Below are positions 8,261 through 18,308 of a stretch of 64,000 nucleotides of DNA, piece after piece. The notes below the pieces were generated by a model. That model saw only the letters and a list, made by a program, of their open reading frames with translations. It was not told the origin of the DNA and ran no database searches. Origin of the DNA: Mesotoga sp. Brook.08.105.5.1 (GTDB lineage: Bacteria > Thermotogota > Thermotogae > Petrotogales > Kosmotogaceae); NCBI RefSeq assembly GCF_002752635.1, contig NZ_AYTW01000056.1, positions 1-64,000 on the forward strand, in the 5' to 3' direction. Within the stretch, counting starts at the first letter, position 1, and each line of letters begins with the position of its first letter. The position numbers were made by a program, and so were the translations under genes.

Positions 8261-10039
8261 GTGTTGAAGACAAGAATCGCGGGAATAGAGGAGCTGTTCC
8301 TTAGCAGCGAGAGAGAGTTCAAGATAGAGAGAGAAAACCTTGTCCTTATCTATGGCTTTTCAAACCTTCCAGACTCATCGGGAGTTTTGCTCAGGGTCTC
8401 AATTCGCAACGAAGATCCCTCTCCTAAGAAAGTTGGCAAGATCGATCTAATCGAAATCCAGGATGTTAGTGAGCCCGTTTACTACAACAACTGGCAGTCA
8501 TGGTTCCCATTCAAGGCTTACTGGGAGCGACCATTAGTGGATTCGTTTGTTCAGTACGCAGATTCTCAAGGAATAAGTCTCTTTGCCGCCTCCCCAATAC
8601 CTGAGCTCCTTAGGAAAGGGCAAAGACCTAGCGATTACTTCATTGCCACCGACGAGCTCCTTGTAGGTTTTGTCTCGAATCAATTCACTCACCAGTATTT
8701 CCTATGAGACGATGAGACCTTGAGCATCATTGGTTCAGTGGATCTCTTCGGTACTGAACTTGCATCGGGCGAGTCAATAGAACTCGAAGAGATGGTTATT
8801 CTTGGTAATAAAAGCCTCTGGACTATGCTTGAAAAGTATGCTGATCTCATAAAGCAGAGTAATGAGGTTGAGTTTAATGAGTTTGAAGGGATAGGTTGGT
8901 GTAGTTGGTACCATTACTTCACCGACATAACTTTCGATGAGTTGTCGAAGAATGTGAAGCTTCTTGCCGAAATTCGAGATCGCGAGAGAATCGATTACAG
9001 ACTGGTTCAGCTTGACGATGGTTACGAAAAGGAAATAGGCGACTGGCTGACGACCAACTCCAAATTTCCGGACTTGAAAGAAATCGCTTCTGAAATTAGG
9101 GGAAAAGGCTTCAAAGCAGGACTGTGGATAGCCCCGTTTTCTGCTTCCGAATCCTCAAGGCTGTTTAACGAGCACAAAGAATGGTTTGTAAAGAACAGTG
9201 ATGGCAATCCCAGAGTAGCATACAGAAATTGGAATAAGCAGGTTTTCGCTCTTGACACGACTAATCCAGAAGTTCTACTTCACCTCGAAAGGCTTATAAA
9301 GACAATAAGGAGTTATGGCTTTGACTATTTGAAAATAGATTTTCTCTTCGCTGGTGCGATTCCTGGAGGGCGCTTCAACGAATTCTTAACACCGGTTGAG
9401 GCGTATAGAAGTGGAATGCAGACAATTAGAGCTGCTGCCGGAGATGATTGCTTCATTCTTGGCTGTGGAGCTCCTCTGCTTCCCTCAGTAGGTTATGTTG
9501 ATGGTATGAGAATCGGGTCCGATACTGCGCCTGAGTGGAATGGGGAAACGATGGATATAGGAGTTCCGAGCGCAAGGTACAGCTTGAGAAATGCCTACAC
9601 AAGGTCCTTCATGCACCGCAGGCTGTGGCTGAATGATCCCGATACGATTGTTTTGAGGAACTGCGGACTTACCGAAGAAGAGAAGCGAGTATTTGCATTA
9701 TCTGTGGGTCTACTTGATGGAATGATGCTTACCAGTGATGACATGTCTCAGGTTGGCCGCGACGGGATTTCTTTGCTCATGGAAGCGATGCAGCTTAGGG
9801 GAGGAGAACCCAGGGTCTTCCTTGACGGCATGAACGGAGTCTTCGCAACCTGTACGAGAAATGCACCCGTCTATGACGTCACCTCTTTCGTGAATCTTAA
9901 CGATACACCTCGGCACTCAATTAAGCTCAAGAAGATGTATCAGGATTGGTCAGGCGTAATTCCTTCCGTTATGGAAGTTGAACTACCTCCCCGAAGCATA
10001 TGGATAGAAAAGCGAGAAGCACGAGAAGGTTTAGAATGA
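8261..10039 (+). pseudogene. Alpha-galactosidase (GH36-like) interrupted by one in-frame TGA
   Basis: Codons 1-148 (GTG start at 8261, GAGGTGA site before it, TATAAT at 8227-8232) encode the beta-sandwich N-terminus with NNWQSWFPFKAYWERP, ending ...TNQFTHQYFL-like residues. A TGA at 8705-8707 follows, and the same frame then runs open to 10039. The distal part carries the catalytic TIM barrel: GIGWCSWYHYFTDI, QLDDGYEKEIGDW, FDYLKIDFLFAGA (nucleophile Asp) and GMRIGSDTAPEWNG (acid/base Asp). Continuous length would be 592 codons, normal for the family. The nearest start after the TGA is a TTG at 8720 without a good ribosome site. Either the gene has been inactivated by a single base change, the stop is read through, or the base is a sequence error. 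Confidence 0.85.
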
Positions 10040-10109
10040 GCCGCCTGAATCAACTACCGACAATAAACTCGGTTATGGATGAATAGTTGACGGGACTTAG
10101 AACTCGATA

Positions 10110-12155
10110 TCAAGAGTTGTCGGCAGAAGCCAGTTCACCGCTCTCGTTCCTAACAAGAATCCAAACTGTTATAGCAGGGATCTCTACTGTGTGCTGATCA
10201 ATTACCAGTATTCTTCCGGAAAGATACTCAAAGAATTCGCCACTTGTCGAAGGACTGAAGGAGACGCTTTCTCTTGATGGATTAACTACCACAATTACTT
10301 CATCCTGATCGTTCCATCTTCTGTAAGAGAGAACGGGGCCACTGGTTGTCATGACTTCATATTCTCCGGTACGAAGAGATTCGTGAGATTCTCTAAGCAC
10401 TGTTAGCTTCTTGTAGAATTCGTAGATTTCCCAGTTCCATCTCTCTTCGTCCCAGATCATGGGAGCTCTGTTCTCCGGATCCTTTCCCCCCTTCATTCCG
10501 ATTTCGTCTCCGTAGTAAATTACAGGGCTGCCGATGAAAGTCATCTGAATTGCCACTGCTATCTTCAGAAGATCAACCTGATTGAAGGCAAGGGTAAGAA
10601 TTCTCTCGGTGTCGTGGCTGTCCAGAATGTTCCAGAGAGAATGCAGAGTCTGAGGCGGATAAGCGTTGAGATACAGATTAGTCATAGCTGCGAACTTTGC
10701 AGCAGAGTTTCCCGCTCTGAAAACATACTCCACAACCGCATCCTTAAAGGGGTAGTTCATAACCGAATCAAAAGACTTGCCTCTAAGCAGTGCTCTGGCG
10801 TCTCCCCAAAATTCCGCGACAAGCAATTTTTCTTTGTCTAACCCCTTCACAAGTGGTCTGAAGAAATCACTCCAGAAAAGAGGGTCAACTTCCGTTGCAA
10901 CATCGAGACGCCAGCCACCGATTCCTTCAAGATCGTACTTGCGTACAAGTTGTTCCACGTAAGCCTGCCAGCCTTCGTTGAGGCTGTTTATCTTAGGCAT
11001 ATATGCGTAGCCGTTCCATCCCACATATGTCATTGCCCTATCCTGGATCTTCCTTATTGGAAAGCGTTTGACAAAATACCAGTCCTTGTAGGGGGAAGTC
11101 TCCTCTCTTTCACGGAGATCTTTGAAGGCGAAGAAGTCGTAGCCGGTATGATTGAAGACTCCATCCAGAATCAATTTGATGCCAGAATCTTCTGCCAGTG
11201 AAATGAGCTCCTCGAAAACATAGTCGTCGCCGAAATTGTCATCTATCTTCAGGTAGTCTTCAGTATCGTACTTGTGACTCGAAGGGCTTTCAAAGATCGG
11301 GTTCAGGTATATCGCATTTACTCCCAGCTCAAGAATGTGATCGAAACGATCGATGATCCCTTTGAGGTCTCCTCCGAAAAAGCCATCGCCGCCGAGGTTG
11401 GCGAAAACAGGATCAGAATTCCACGGCTGAACTCCAACAGGATCGTTTCTGGGATCTCCATTTGCGAATCTCTCAGGAAAAATCTGATAATAAACGGCTC
11501 CCTTTGACCATTCCGGAAGATCAAAATACGTTATGGGAAGCCTATCTTTCTCGAAAATGAATGGAAGACGTAACTCCTGGCACAGTCCGAGAGAATCGAG
11601 GACCACTGAGTTGTCTCCATCCTCTATCTCGAAGTAATACTCCAAGTTTTCAACTTTTATCCTGTCTGTACGATAAAAGCTATCTTTGCCGAAGTCGCGT
11701 AGATACTCTAGATTGTAGCGAGTCCCATCGACAATGAGGCTGAGCTGATAAGTAGTTCCAATAGGAAGTGAAACGGCAAAGTAGAATTCATTTTCGTTTA
11801 CCGGGTTGAAGTAATCTCTGTCGCCAACACTGTGTCTGGCAAAGTCTTGCAGGTCTCCAAGGTTTTCTACTCTTAACACTGATAGTTCTGCTCCATCTTT
11901 GTACGACTTGTCAGGATTCCTTTGGTCAAGAAAAGTCGCATCTTCTGTGGAATAGTAGTAATGATAGAGACCTGGCTCAATATTAACTTCTGCTGACCAC
12001 CAATTGTTATCGAGTCGAGACATATTCAGTTCCAGTGAACTCTCAATGATCACTACTGAGGGTGTTGAATCTGCAGTAGTAAGAAAGGATACTCCTCTGG
12101 CAATTGTCATTGCCAAGATGAAAACCGTAGTAACGACGCTCTTCATTTTCATCAT
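10110..12155 (-). CDS. Secreted GH13 alpha-amylase / neopullulanase-type glycosidase
   Basis: Exported alpha-glucan hydrolase of 681 residues. The N-terminus MMKMKSVVTTVFILAM is a signal peptide; a beta-rich N-terminal domain (about 35-215) precedes the barrel, as in neopullulanase/cyclomaltodextrinase-like enzymes. The four GH13 regions are present: ILDGVFNHTGYD (near 330), GGWRLDVATEVD (nucleophile Asp, near 415), LVAEFWGDAR (acid/base Glu, near 445) and NILDSHDTERIL (near 511). ATGATG at the start lies six bases after AGGAGGG. The ATG overlaps the stop of the upstream transporter gene by four bases (ATGA), so the two are translationally coupled. It probably supplies maltodextrins from outside the cell. 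Confidence 0.92.
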   Translation of the reverse strand: MMKMKSVVTTVFILAMTIARGVSFLTTADSTPSVVIIESSLELNMSRLDNNWWSAEVNIEPGLYHYYYSTEDATFLDQRNPDKSYKDGAELSVLRVENLGDLQDFARHSVGDRDYFNPVNENEFYFAVSLPIGTTYQLSLIVDGTRYNLEYLRDFGKDSFYRTDRIKVENLEYYFEIEDGDNSVVLDSLGLCQELRLPFIFEKDRLPITYFDLPEWSKGAVYYQIFPERFANGDPRNDPVGVQPWNSDPVFANLGGDGFFGGDLKGIIDRFDHILELGVNAIYLNPIFESPSSHKYDTEDYLKIDDNFGDDYVFEELISLAEDSGIKLILDGVFNHTGYDFFAFKDLREREETSPYKDWYFVKRFPIRKIQDRAMTYVGWNGYAYMPKINSLNEGWQAYVEQLVRKYDLEGIGGWRLDVATEVDPLFWSDFFRPLVKGLDKEKLLVAEFWGDARALLRGKSFDSVMNYPFKDAVVEYVFRAGNSAAKFAAMTNLYLNAYPPQTLHSLWNILDSHDTERILTLAFNQVDLLKIAVAIQMTFIGSPVIYYGDEIGMKGGKDPENRAPMIWDEERWNWEIYEFYKKLTVLRESHESLRTGEYEVMTTSGPVLSYRRWNDQDEVIVVVNPSRESVSFSPSTSGEFFEYLSGRILVIDQHTVEIPAITVWILVRNESGELASADNS

Positions 12156-13081
12156 TTCGACCCCTCCTTGATTTTCCTCTTCGACAGAGCGTTGGCCCCC
12201 CATACTCCGAAGAGAATAAGAGCTACTCCAAACATCTGAATTGGTCCGAATCTTTCTCCCCTGAAAATCACGCCGGCGAGAAGAGATACAACTGTTGAAA
12301 GGTAGACAAAGACGGTTGAGCGCGATGCTTCAAGCTTGGAAAGCATGAAGTTGATCAGGAAGAATGCTCCGACCGACGATAATGTACCGAGGTAAAGCGC
12401 AGCAATGGCGACACCAGGCTGAGCAATTCCGCCGATATAGAACAAAAACTCTCCTCTTGACAAAGACAGTATAACTGCAATTACGGTGAAAGAGATGAAG
12501 CCCATCGTCATCATATGATATGTGATCTCCCATGAACTAAACCTGACAGAGGCTTTTCGCGAGAGAATGTTATAGAAGGCTGCCGAGATTGTGCTACCTA
12601 TCAAAATGATCGGCCCCAGTGGACTGCTTCCTGAGGAAATCCCCTTTCCGGCGGTTATCAAAGTTATGCCAAATAGCGCAGTCACAACTGAGATTATCTG
12701 AGGAGCGGCAAGTCTCTCCTTAAGAAATATCCTGGCGAAAATCAGTACGAATATTGGAATTGTCGAAAGGAGTATTCCAGCTTCGGATGAAGTGGACAAA
12801 GAGACCCCAACATTTTCTAAGATGAAGTACATGACCGGTTGAACAAGGCTGAGAAGAAGAAGGTCTTTAAAAACTGCTCTGTAGGGTCTGATTCTGACGA
12901 TACCAAACAATCTAAACAATGAAATAGTCAGAAAGGCAACAGAAAATCTGTACGAAAGAAAGTACATGGGATTTGTATATTCAAGTGCGTTCTTCGTAAA
13001 TAGAAAGGAAAGACCAAAGATAACTGAAGAACCGATTCCTGCAAAATATGCCAAGAGCCTGTCTCTTTCTATCTCTGCCAT
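12152..13081 (-). CDS. EamA/DMT-superfamily transporter
   Basis: Inner-membrane transporter-like protein of about 309 residues with ten hydrophobic segments in two homologous halves, each an EamA repeat. The first half starts LLAYFAGIGSSVIFGLSFLF, the second near SSPLGPIILIGSTISAAFY. The ATG at 13081 has GAGGTG upstream; an upstream in-frame ATG lacks such a site. Substrate is unknown (family members export amino acids, nucleotide sugars or other metabolites). It overlaps the downstream amylase gene by 4 bases. Confidence 0.9.
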   Translation of the reverse strand: MAEIERDRLLAYFAGIGSSVIFGLSFLFTKNALEYTNPMYFLSYRFSVAFLTISLFRLFGIVRIRPYRAVFKDLLLLSLVQPVMYFILENVGVSLSTSSEAGILLSTIPIFVLIFARIFLKERLAAPQIISVVTALFGITLITAGKGISSGSSPLGPIILIGSTISAAFYNILSRKASVRFSSWEITYHMMTMGFISFTVIAVILSLSRGEFLFYIGGIAQPGVAIAALYLGTLSSVGAFFLINFMLSKLEASRSTVFVYLSTVVSLLAGVIFRGERFGPIQMFGVALILFGVWGANALSKRKIKEGSK

Positions 13082-13196
13082 AAAGCACCTCAACCAATAA
13101 TAGCACTGCGACGAAGTAACCGGCAACCTTAGGGCCTTGTCGCCTTTGCATAGTCTATAATAGTAGTGATCTCCTTTTCAAGAAGGCGGTGTTGTT

Positions 13197-15665
13197 TTGT
13201 TCAGAAGATATATTCCGTTTTTTGTTCTGCTGATTTCGGTCATCGTAAGCGGATATTCATTCAGAGATCTGGACTGGTTGAAGCATGAATCAGAGCACTT
13301 TGTTTATATATACCATAACGAAGTGGCCGGTTCGGTTTCCCAAATTGAAGAGATTGCAGAAAATACCTTCCTTGGCTTGAGTGAATTATTCGGGAACCCT
13401 TTCAGAGACAAGATCTCCATATTGATTGGAGGCTATGAGGATCGGTCAAACGGTCTGGCAAATCCAGTCATGGAATCAATCTACATAATGACGATCGGTC
13501 TCGACTATCCCTACAGAAATGACGGCTTCTGGTTGGAAGAAGTGATCACTCACGAACTTAGTCATCTTTTTCAGATTACCGCAACAACTCAAGTTGGAAA
13601 CTTTCTGAGAAACTATTTCTCAAGACTTTACCTTCCTAACGCCCTTCAGCCCATGTGGTTCACCGAAGGCTTTGCGCAGTTAGGGAGCGAACTTATTGGA
13701 GACCTTTATGAGTACGATTACAGACGCTTACCTTTTCTTTGGGATCAACTTGACAGAGAGGACCCCTTTCTCGAGGAGACCGTAGTATCCGGTCACAGCG
13801 GCATCGGGGGAGAGGCCTATTACAATTACGGCTATGCGTTCCTGACATTTCTATATGAGACCTATGGCTTTGAAAGCATTCAGGAATTGGTCAGGATAAA
13901 GTCGGGGATTCTTGGATTTGCAGGAATTGATTTTTCTTTTGAGAGAGTATATGGTAAAAGCTATCAGGAGCTAAAGGCGGAGTTTATCGATTTTGAATCG
14001 GAAAAGTGGAAAGGAGTAGAGACTCCATCGATCCATAGACTCTCTTCGGATATCGGGGAATTTGTCAGTCACTACAGATCAAAGACCTACGCGAATAGAC
14101 TGTATTATATTGGGTTTGATAGAGAGCAAAGATACTACACGCTATATAGGGAAGACACCGAAATTCTCAGAACCAGCATGGAGATCATTGATTTCGCTGT
14201 TTTTGAGAATGAAATTGCATTGTTGCTTTTTGAGAAGGAAGTCTCCGAAACAAGGCTTTACTTCTTCAGGGAAGGAAGGCTTGAGCGAACGAAATACTCC
14301 CACCTTGTCGGAATCGATTTCGCCGGAAAAGATCGTCTAGCAATTCTGAGGAATAGTTTGGGGACTATGTCTGTGGAAATCCTCTCACTTCGAAATGAAA
14401 GGGTGACGACGATTTTCGCGGCAATAGACCCGGAAATGCAGATCACTAGCGTCAGAGCATCTCAAGATGGTGCGCTCGTAGCGTTCAGAGTCAATATGCG
14501 CGGAAACAAGTATATTGCATTCTACTCATCGGGTTTCGATGCCCCTTTAATGTACAAAATCGATAAGGACTTCTCACTTGGAAGCTGGACTTCAGGCGGA
14601 TTTCTTATTTCGGTAGAGAACGGATTTGGCAGCAGTGTTTATCTTGTCACATCTGAAGGCGAGATGACAAGTCTTGCCACCTTTCCCAGGTACGTCAGAG
14701 ATCCTGCCAGAACAAGAGAAGGAATTGTGGCTGTCGGTCAGGTCAAGGGAAACAAGTTGTTGTACTCAGTTGAATCAAAGACCACTGAGTTCAAGCTCAA
14801 AGAAACGACTGTTGAGATGCGAGTTCCTGAGCCATTAGAAGGCGAGAAATACGAAGGTTTCACAAGTTGGAGATTTGTGTCTCCCATTCCTTACAAGGGT
14901 CTGTCTTTGCTTTTTTCCGATCTTACATTTCACAACCATCTGATTGCCGGTGGATCTTTCGACTTTGGAACAATGCTTCCGAGCCTCCACCTCGAACTGT
15001 GTAGTATTGACTACACGCCCGTTGATTTCACCCTTTCGTTCGAGTTTTCGGATCTCAATGTCGAAGCTTCTTTGGAGGCTTATCGTCAGTATGTCATTAA
15101 TCCCAAACTTGCTTTCGGCTGGAAGGCCGAGCTCAATTATCCCCTGCAAGTCTCGGGATCAATTAACGTTGTTCTTCAGGATTCATCTGTGCTTTACGGG
15201 GGTCAGGCATCACTGAAGACGAATATCGCCGTTAGGGATACGCAGACGGCAACTTCAAATCTTGTGGACGTGGGGATAAGAGTCGATTTTGACTGGAAGA
15301 AAAACGGATTTGCATTAGATTCAGCTATCTTTTCTAGGGTAACTTTCGGAGAAGATCCATCTCTAGTACCGGTTGAGCTATGGGATTTCAGGGACGATTC
15401 CAACATAGTCGTTGGCCTTTCAATCTCGTCTGACTACACTATTTCGAGGAGAGGGTTCAATCTTATTAATCTTGTTCACCTTTCTGAGGAAGGAATTGGA
15501 GCGAAGATCGATACGTTGATAGGAAGGAGCTTTTCCTGGAGACTGGCTATATATAAGTTTGAGACGGTCTACCTTTACGCAGCTTACCCAATTGAAATAA
15601 AAGCAGGAATCATGCTTGAAAGCATGAGACTCCTGCCCTACATAGATTTCGCACTACTTTACTAA
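13197..15665 (+). CDS. Secreted HELSH metallopeptidase with C-terminal beta-rich/barrel-like region
   Basis: Exported zinc peptidase-like protein of 822 residues. It begins with a signal peptide (FRRYIPFFVLLISVIVSGYS). The gluzincin motif ITHELSHLFQ is at about 117-126 and the downstream WFTEGFAQLGSEL near 154 supplies the third ligand Glu, as in peptidase MA-like families. Residues ~280-540 are repeats of beta strands resembling a propeller. The last ~270 residues alternate polar and apolar positions in many predicted strands and end ...YIDFALLY, a terminal aromatic as in outer-membrane barrels. The TTG start has AAGGCGG before it. The last bases overlap the convergent GH31 gene by 12. Function is inferred only; a surface or outer-sheath protease is plausible. 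Confidence 0.75.
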   Translation: MFRRYIPFFVLLISVIVSGYSFRDLDWLKHESEHFVYIYHNEVAGSVSQIEEIAENTFLGLSELFGNPFRDKISILIGGYEDRSNGLANPVMESIYIMTIGLDYPYRNDGFWLEEVITHELSHLFQITATTQVGNFLRNYFSRLYLPNALQPMWFTEGFAQLGSELIGDLYEYDYRRLPFLWDQLDREDPFLEETVVSGHSGIGGEAYYNYGYAFLTFLYETYGFESIQELVRIKSGILGFAGIDFSFERVYGKSYQELKAEFIDFESEKWKGVETPSIHRLSSDIGEFVSHYRSKTYANRLYYIGFDREQRYYTLYREDTEILRTSMEIIDFAVFENEIALLLFEKEVSETRLYFFREGRLERTKYSHLVGIDFAGKDRLAILRNSLGTMSVEILSLRNERVTTIFAAIDPEMQITSVRASQDGALVAFRVNMRGNKYIAFYSSGFDAPLMYKIDKDFSLGSWTSGGFLISVENGFGSSVYLVTSEGEMTSLATFPRYVRDPARTREGIVAVGQVKGNKLLYSVESKTTEFKLKETTVEMRVPEPLEGEKYEGFTSWRFVSPIPYKGLSLLFSDLTFHNHLIAGGSFDFGTMLPSLHLELCSIDYTPVDFTLSFEFSDLNVEASLEAYRQYVINPKLAFGWKAELNYPLQVSGSINVVLQDSSVLYGGQASLKTNIAVRDTQTATSNLVDVGIRVDFDWKKNGFALDSAIFSRVTFGEDPSLVPVELWDFRDDSNIVVGLSISSDYTISRRGFNLINLVHLSEEGIGAKIDTLIGRSFSWRLAIYKFETVYLYAAYPIEIKAGIMLESMRLLPYIDFALLY
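15595..15636 (-). terminator. Terminator of the GH31 gene, nested in the convergent peptidase coding end
   Basis: On the minus strand GCAGGA-gtc-TCATGCT/AGCATGA-t-TCCTGC forms a two-part hairpin with a short loop, followed by TTTTATTT. It starts 18 bases after the GH31 stop. Confidence 0.8.
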
Positions 15666-17903
15666 AACTTCACAACCCTCAGGAGAATCCTGCACGCTCA
15701 CAGCGTACAGCCTTTCTCCGTTGTGAACTTCGAATGTCAATGATCTCTCTCTGCATTTGAAGCTACCTGTTTTGGGTAGAACTTCAATTCTAATTCCATC
15801 TGTACAACTGCGCACAACTATTTTCTTCAAAGAATATTCGCCGGTTTCGTGAGCGTTGCTAATTCCGTCGTCTTCATACAGTTCAAACTCCGCATAATTC
15901 TTAACAAAACCTATGATTCGAAGATCTCCCCAGGATCCGCTCTCAACAAATTGAGAGCTGCAGGTGGTAACGACCATGGAGTCCTCCTTCAAGAAATAGG
16001 GAATGGTATCTAAAGGAGCCTCTGTCCAGACATGGCCTGAAGCGAATGCTCTCTTCGTGTTAAGATCTAGCCATTCTCCTTCTGGAAGATAAACGTGCCT
16101 ACCCTTTGAATTCCTCTGGTAAATGGGAGCAACCATGATAGACGGACCTATCATGAACTGATCGTCGGCGTTATAAGTTTCCCTGTCTTTGGGCCAGACA
16201 ATCGGGAGGGGTCTAATCATTGTCATTTTTCCGTCGGCTGACTGCTTATGAATTGTGTAGAAATAGGGAAGCAATGAGTAACGAAGCTCTATTGCCTTCT
16301 TAATAAGCCTCTCCACCTCGCTGTCGAAGGCCCAAGGTTCCTGTCTCCTCGTTCCAATGGCACTGTGATTCCTGAAGAAGGGAAGAAAGGCCCCCAGTTG
16401 AGTCCATCGTACAAGCAGCTCTCCGCTACAATCGCCGCCAAAGCCGCCCACATCGCAACCAACAAAGCTTACTCCTGCAAGCGAAATGGATTGGATTAGC
16501 CTGATTTCGCTTAGCAGCTGTTCCCAACTACTCTCGTTATCGCCCGTCCAAAGGATCGCGTATCTTTGAATGCCGGGATATGACGATCTAGTGATAATGA
16601 AGGGTCTTGAATCGGGCCTGCTTTTCCTTATTCCCTCGAATGCTGCTCGAGCCATATTGAACCCATAGATGTTTCGGACCTTTCTATGCAAGTGAGCGAT
16701 CCCATTATCATCAGTCTGAACAAAATCCTTCCCGTAGTCGTAGTACTTCTTCTTTGAGGCAATCCTCGCAAAAAGGAATTCCGTTTCAATTCCATTGTCA
16801 TCTATTTCGGTTGCAAGCTGTTGTAGCTCTTTGAGCAATTCAGGTGTGTAGAAAATCGAGGGCTCATTCATGTCGTTCCAGAAGCCAGAGACTCCGTCCT
16901 TCAAGAGCCTGTCATAATGTTCTCCCCACCAATTTCTCGTAGCAGAGTTCAGGAAGTCCGGGAGTCTGGATTCTCCAGGCCAGACTGCAGGTCTAAAGGG
17001 AGTACCATCTTCCTTCTTGCAGAAGAAGTCACCCTTGAGGCCATCCTCATAGATGTCGTAGTTTTCAACTGCCTTAACACCCGGATCTACTATTGAAATG
17101 ATCTTAATGCCCATATTAGATAGTCGTTCTATCATTGACGACGGATTGGGGAAGCTATTCTCATCCCAAGTGAATACCTTATAACTGTCCATGTAGTCAA
17201 TATCCAGATGTATTGCGTCGCATGGTATCTTTTTGTTCCTGAGATTTTCCGCGATTTCAATAACGGATTTCTCATCTCCATACGACCATCTTGACTGATG
17301 ATAACCCAAAGCCCAGGCGGGTAAGAACAAAGGGTTCCCGGTTAGTCTGAATAAGTCTCTTATAGTCTCATGTGGGCTCTCAAAGAACATGAAAAGACTA
17401 AAACCATCACCTTCTATATCGATTTTCAGCCTGTCTCGCGTTTCGAAGCCTACGTCGAATCTGGAGTATCCCGGGTGATCTAGAAAGAAGCCGATCTGTC
17501 TCCTGGCTGAAGCTATATAGAATACTGGAAGCGTTGAGTAAAGCCTTTTCTTTGAGGGAGAATGATCAGGTTCATCGGTATTGTACATCTCATAAACTGC
17601 GCCCCTTTTGTTGAGAGGGCCGATCGATTGTCCGAGTCCAAGAACTGCCTGGTCGTCATGTAGTTCGATTTTAATACTGAATCCATCTGTCGTTTCTACA
17701 ATCTCCATCTCGTTGAAGTCCTGCGATGAGGATCCTTCTAGCCCGTGCAGCCTCAACCCTTGGAAGAGATGATTTGCCACGTCGCTGTCCAGTTCTTCTG
17801 CAGGCGCCGTCAACACCGAATCAGTTTCGAACTTCGTCTTTCCCTCTCTTTCAACTTCCATTTTGATTACTGAATCGAAATAGCGAAAGAATCGTTTTCT
17901 CAA
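15654..17903 (-). CDS. GH31 alpha-glucosidase family enzyme
   Basis: Retaining exo-alpha-glycosidase of 749 residues acting on alpha-glucosides (possibly alpha-xylosides). The catalytic nucleophile is in GFWNDMNEPSIF near residue 344 and the acid/base in LWTGDNESSWEQL near 453, followed by the substrate-binding SFVGCDVGGFGGDCSGELLVRW. The N-terminal sandwich and C-terminal beta domains are present and no signal peptide is seen, so it is likely cytoplasmic. The start is placed at the TTG at 17903, seven bases after GGAGG; an ATG 12 codons earlier has no ribosome site. It would finish degradation of the oligosaccharides made by the secreted GH13 enzymes. Confidence 0.92.
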   Translation of the reverse strand: MRKRFFRYFDSVIKMEVEREGKTKFETDSVLTAPAEELDSDVANHLFQGLRLHGLEGSSSQDFNEMEIVETTDGFSIKIELHDDQAVLGLGQSIGPLNKRGAVYEMYNTDEPDHSPSKKRLYSTLPVFYIASARRQIGFFLDHPGYSRFDVGFETRDRLKIDIEGDGFSLFMFFESPHETIRDLFRLTGNPLFLPAWALGYHQSRWSYGDEKSVIEIAENLRNKKIPCDAIHLDIDYMDSYKVFTWDENSFPNPSSMIERLSNMGIKIISIVDPGVKAVENYDIYEDGLKGDFFCKKEDGTPFRPAVWPGESRLPDFLNSATRNWWGEHYDRLLKDGVSGFWNDMNEPSIFYTPELLKELQQLATEIDDNGIETEFLFARIASKKKYYDYGKDFVQTDDNGIAHLHRKVRNIYGFNMARAAFEGIRKSRPDSRPFIITRSSYPGIQRYAILWTGDNESSWEQLLSEIRLIQSISLAGVSFVGCDVGGFGGDCSGELLVRWTQLGAFLPFFRNHSAIGTRRQEPWAFDSEVERLIKKAIELRYSLLPYFYTIHKQSADGKMTMIRPLPIVWPKDRETYNADDQFMIGPSIMVAPIYQRNSKGRHVYLPEGEWLDLNTKRAFASGHVWTEAPLDTIPYFLKEDSMVVTTCSSQFVESGSWGDLRIIGFVKNYAEFELYEDDGISNAHETGEYSLKKIVVRSCTDGIRIEVLPKTGSFKCRERSLTFEVHNGERLYAVSVQDSPEGCEVLVK

Positions 17904-17993
17904 AGCAGCGCCTCCATTTATAGGAAATTTCGATCTCATTGTACAACAAAATGTTAGACTTTGTATGTAAAGCAGAAGCGAGGAGGTAGATTG

Positions 17994-18308
17994 ATGACAG
18001 TCAGGAAAGCTATTGAGAAGATCAAGGGATTGGAAGCTGAGATGCTTTCGGAGATTACTGGAAAATTCTCGTTCTTTATCGAAGGAGGTGATCCACAGAG
18101 ATTCACTGTCGAGATCTGCGATGGCAGGCTAGAGGTTTTTGAAGAAGAACGACCTTCGGATTGCTCAATACGCACAGATTTCGCGACCTTTGAAGGACTG
18201 ATTGAAGGAGTTGTGAATCCTCTGACAGCTTTCATGACTGGAAGTTTAAGGGTATCGGGCGATCTGGCCTTTGCGATGAAGCTTAACAAACTGCTTGGAG
18301 GTGGATGA
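17994..18308 (+). CDS. SCP2 sterol-transfer-like domain protein
   Basis: Small cytoplasmic protein of 104 residues consisting of a single SCP2-like fold: N-terminal helix, central strands (GKFSFFIEGGDPQRFTVEI), and the C-terminal GVVNPLTAFMTGSLRVSGDLAFAMKLN, which is the conserved lipid-pocket region (the G.L...GD...A motif). The ATG has AGGAGG seven bases upstream. Bacterial members bind hydrophobic ligands but have no defined role. Its stop is directly followed by the DsrE-like gene start, indicating an operon. Confidence 0.85.
   Translation: MTVRKAIEKIKGLEAEMLSEITGKFSFFIEGGDPQRFTVEICDGRLEVFEEERPSDCSIRTDFATFEGLIEGVVNPLTAFMTGSLRVSGDLAFAMKLNKLLGGG

Noticed and set aside
8705-8707. The TGA in alpha-galactosidase as a selenocysteine codon
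   Set aside because: GH36 enzymes have no cysteine or selenocysteine at this inter-domain position, and no obvious selenocysteine-insertion hairpin follows the codon.
8705-8728. Eight-base near-repeats around the stop (TGAGACGA, TGAGACCT, TGAGCATC) as the cause of the interruption
   Set aside because: An 8-base duplication would shift the frame, but the frame is the same on both sides; the repeats are probably coincidental.
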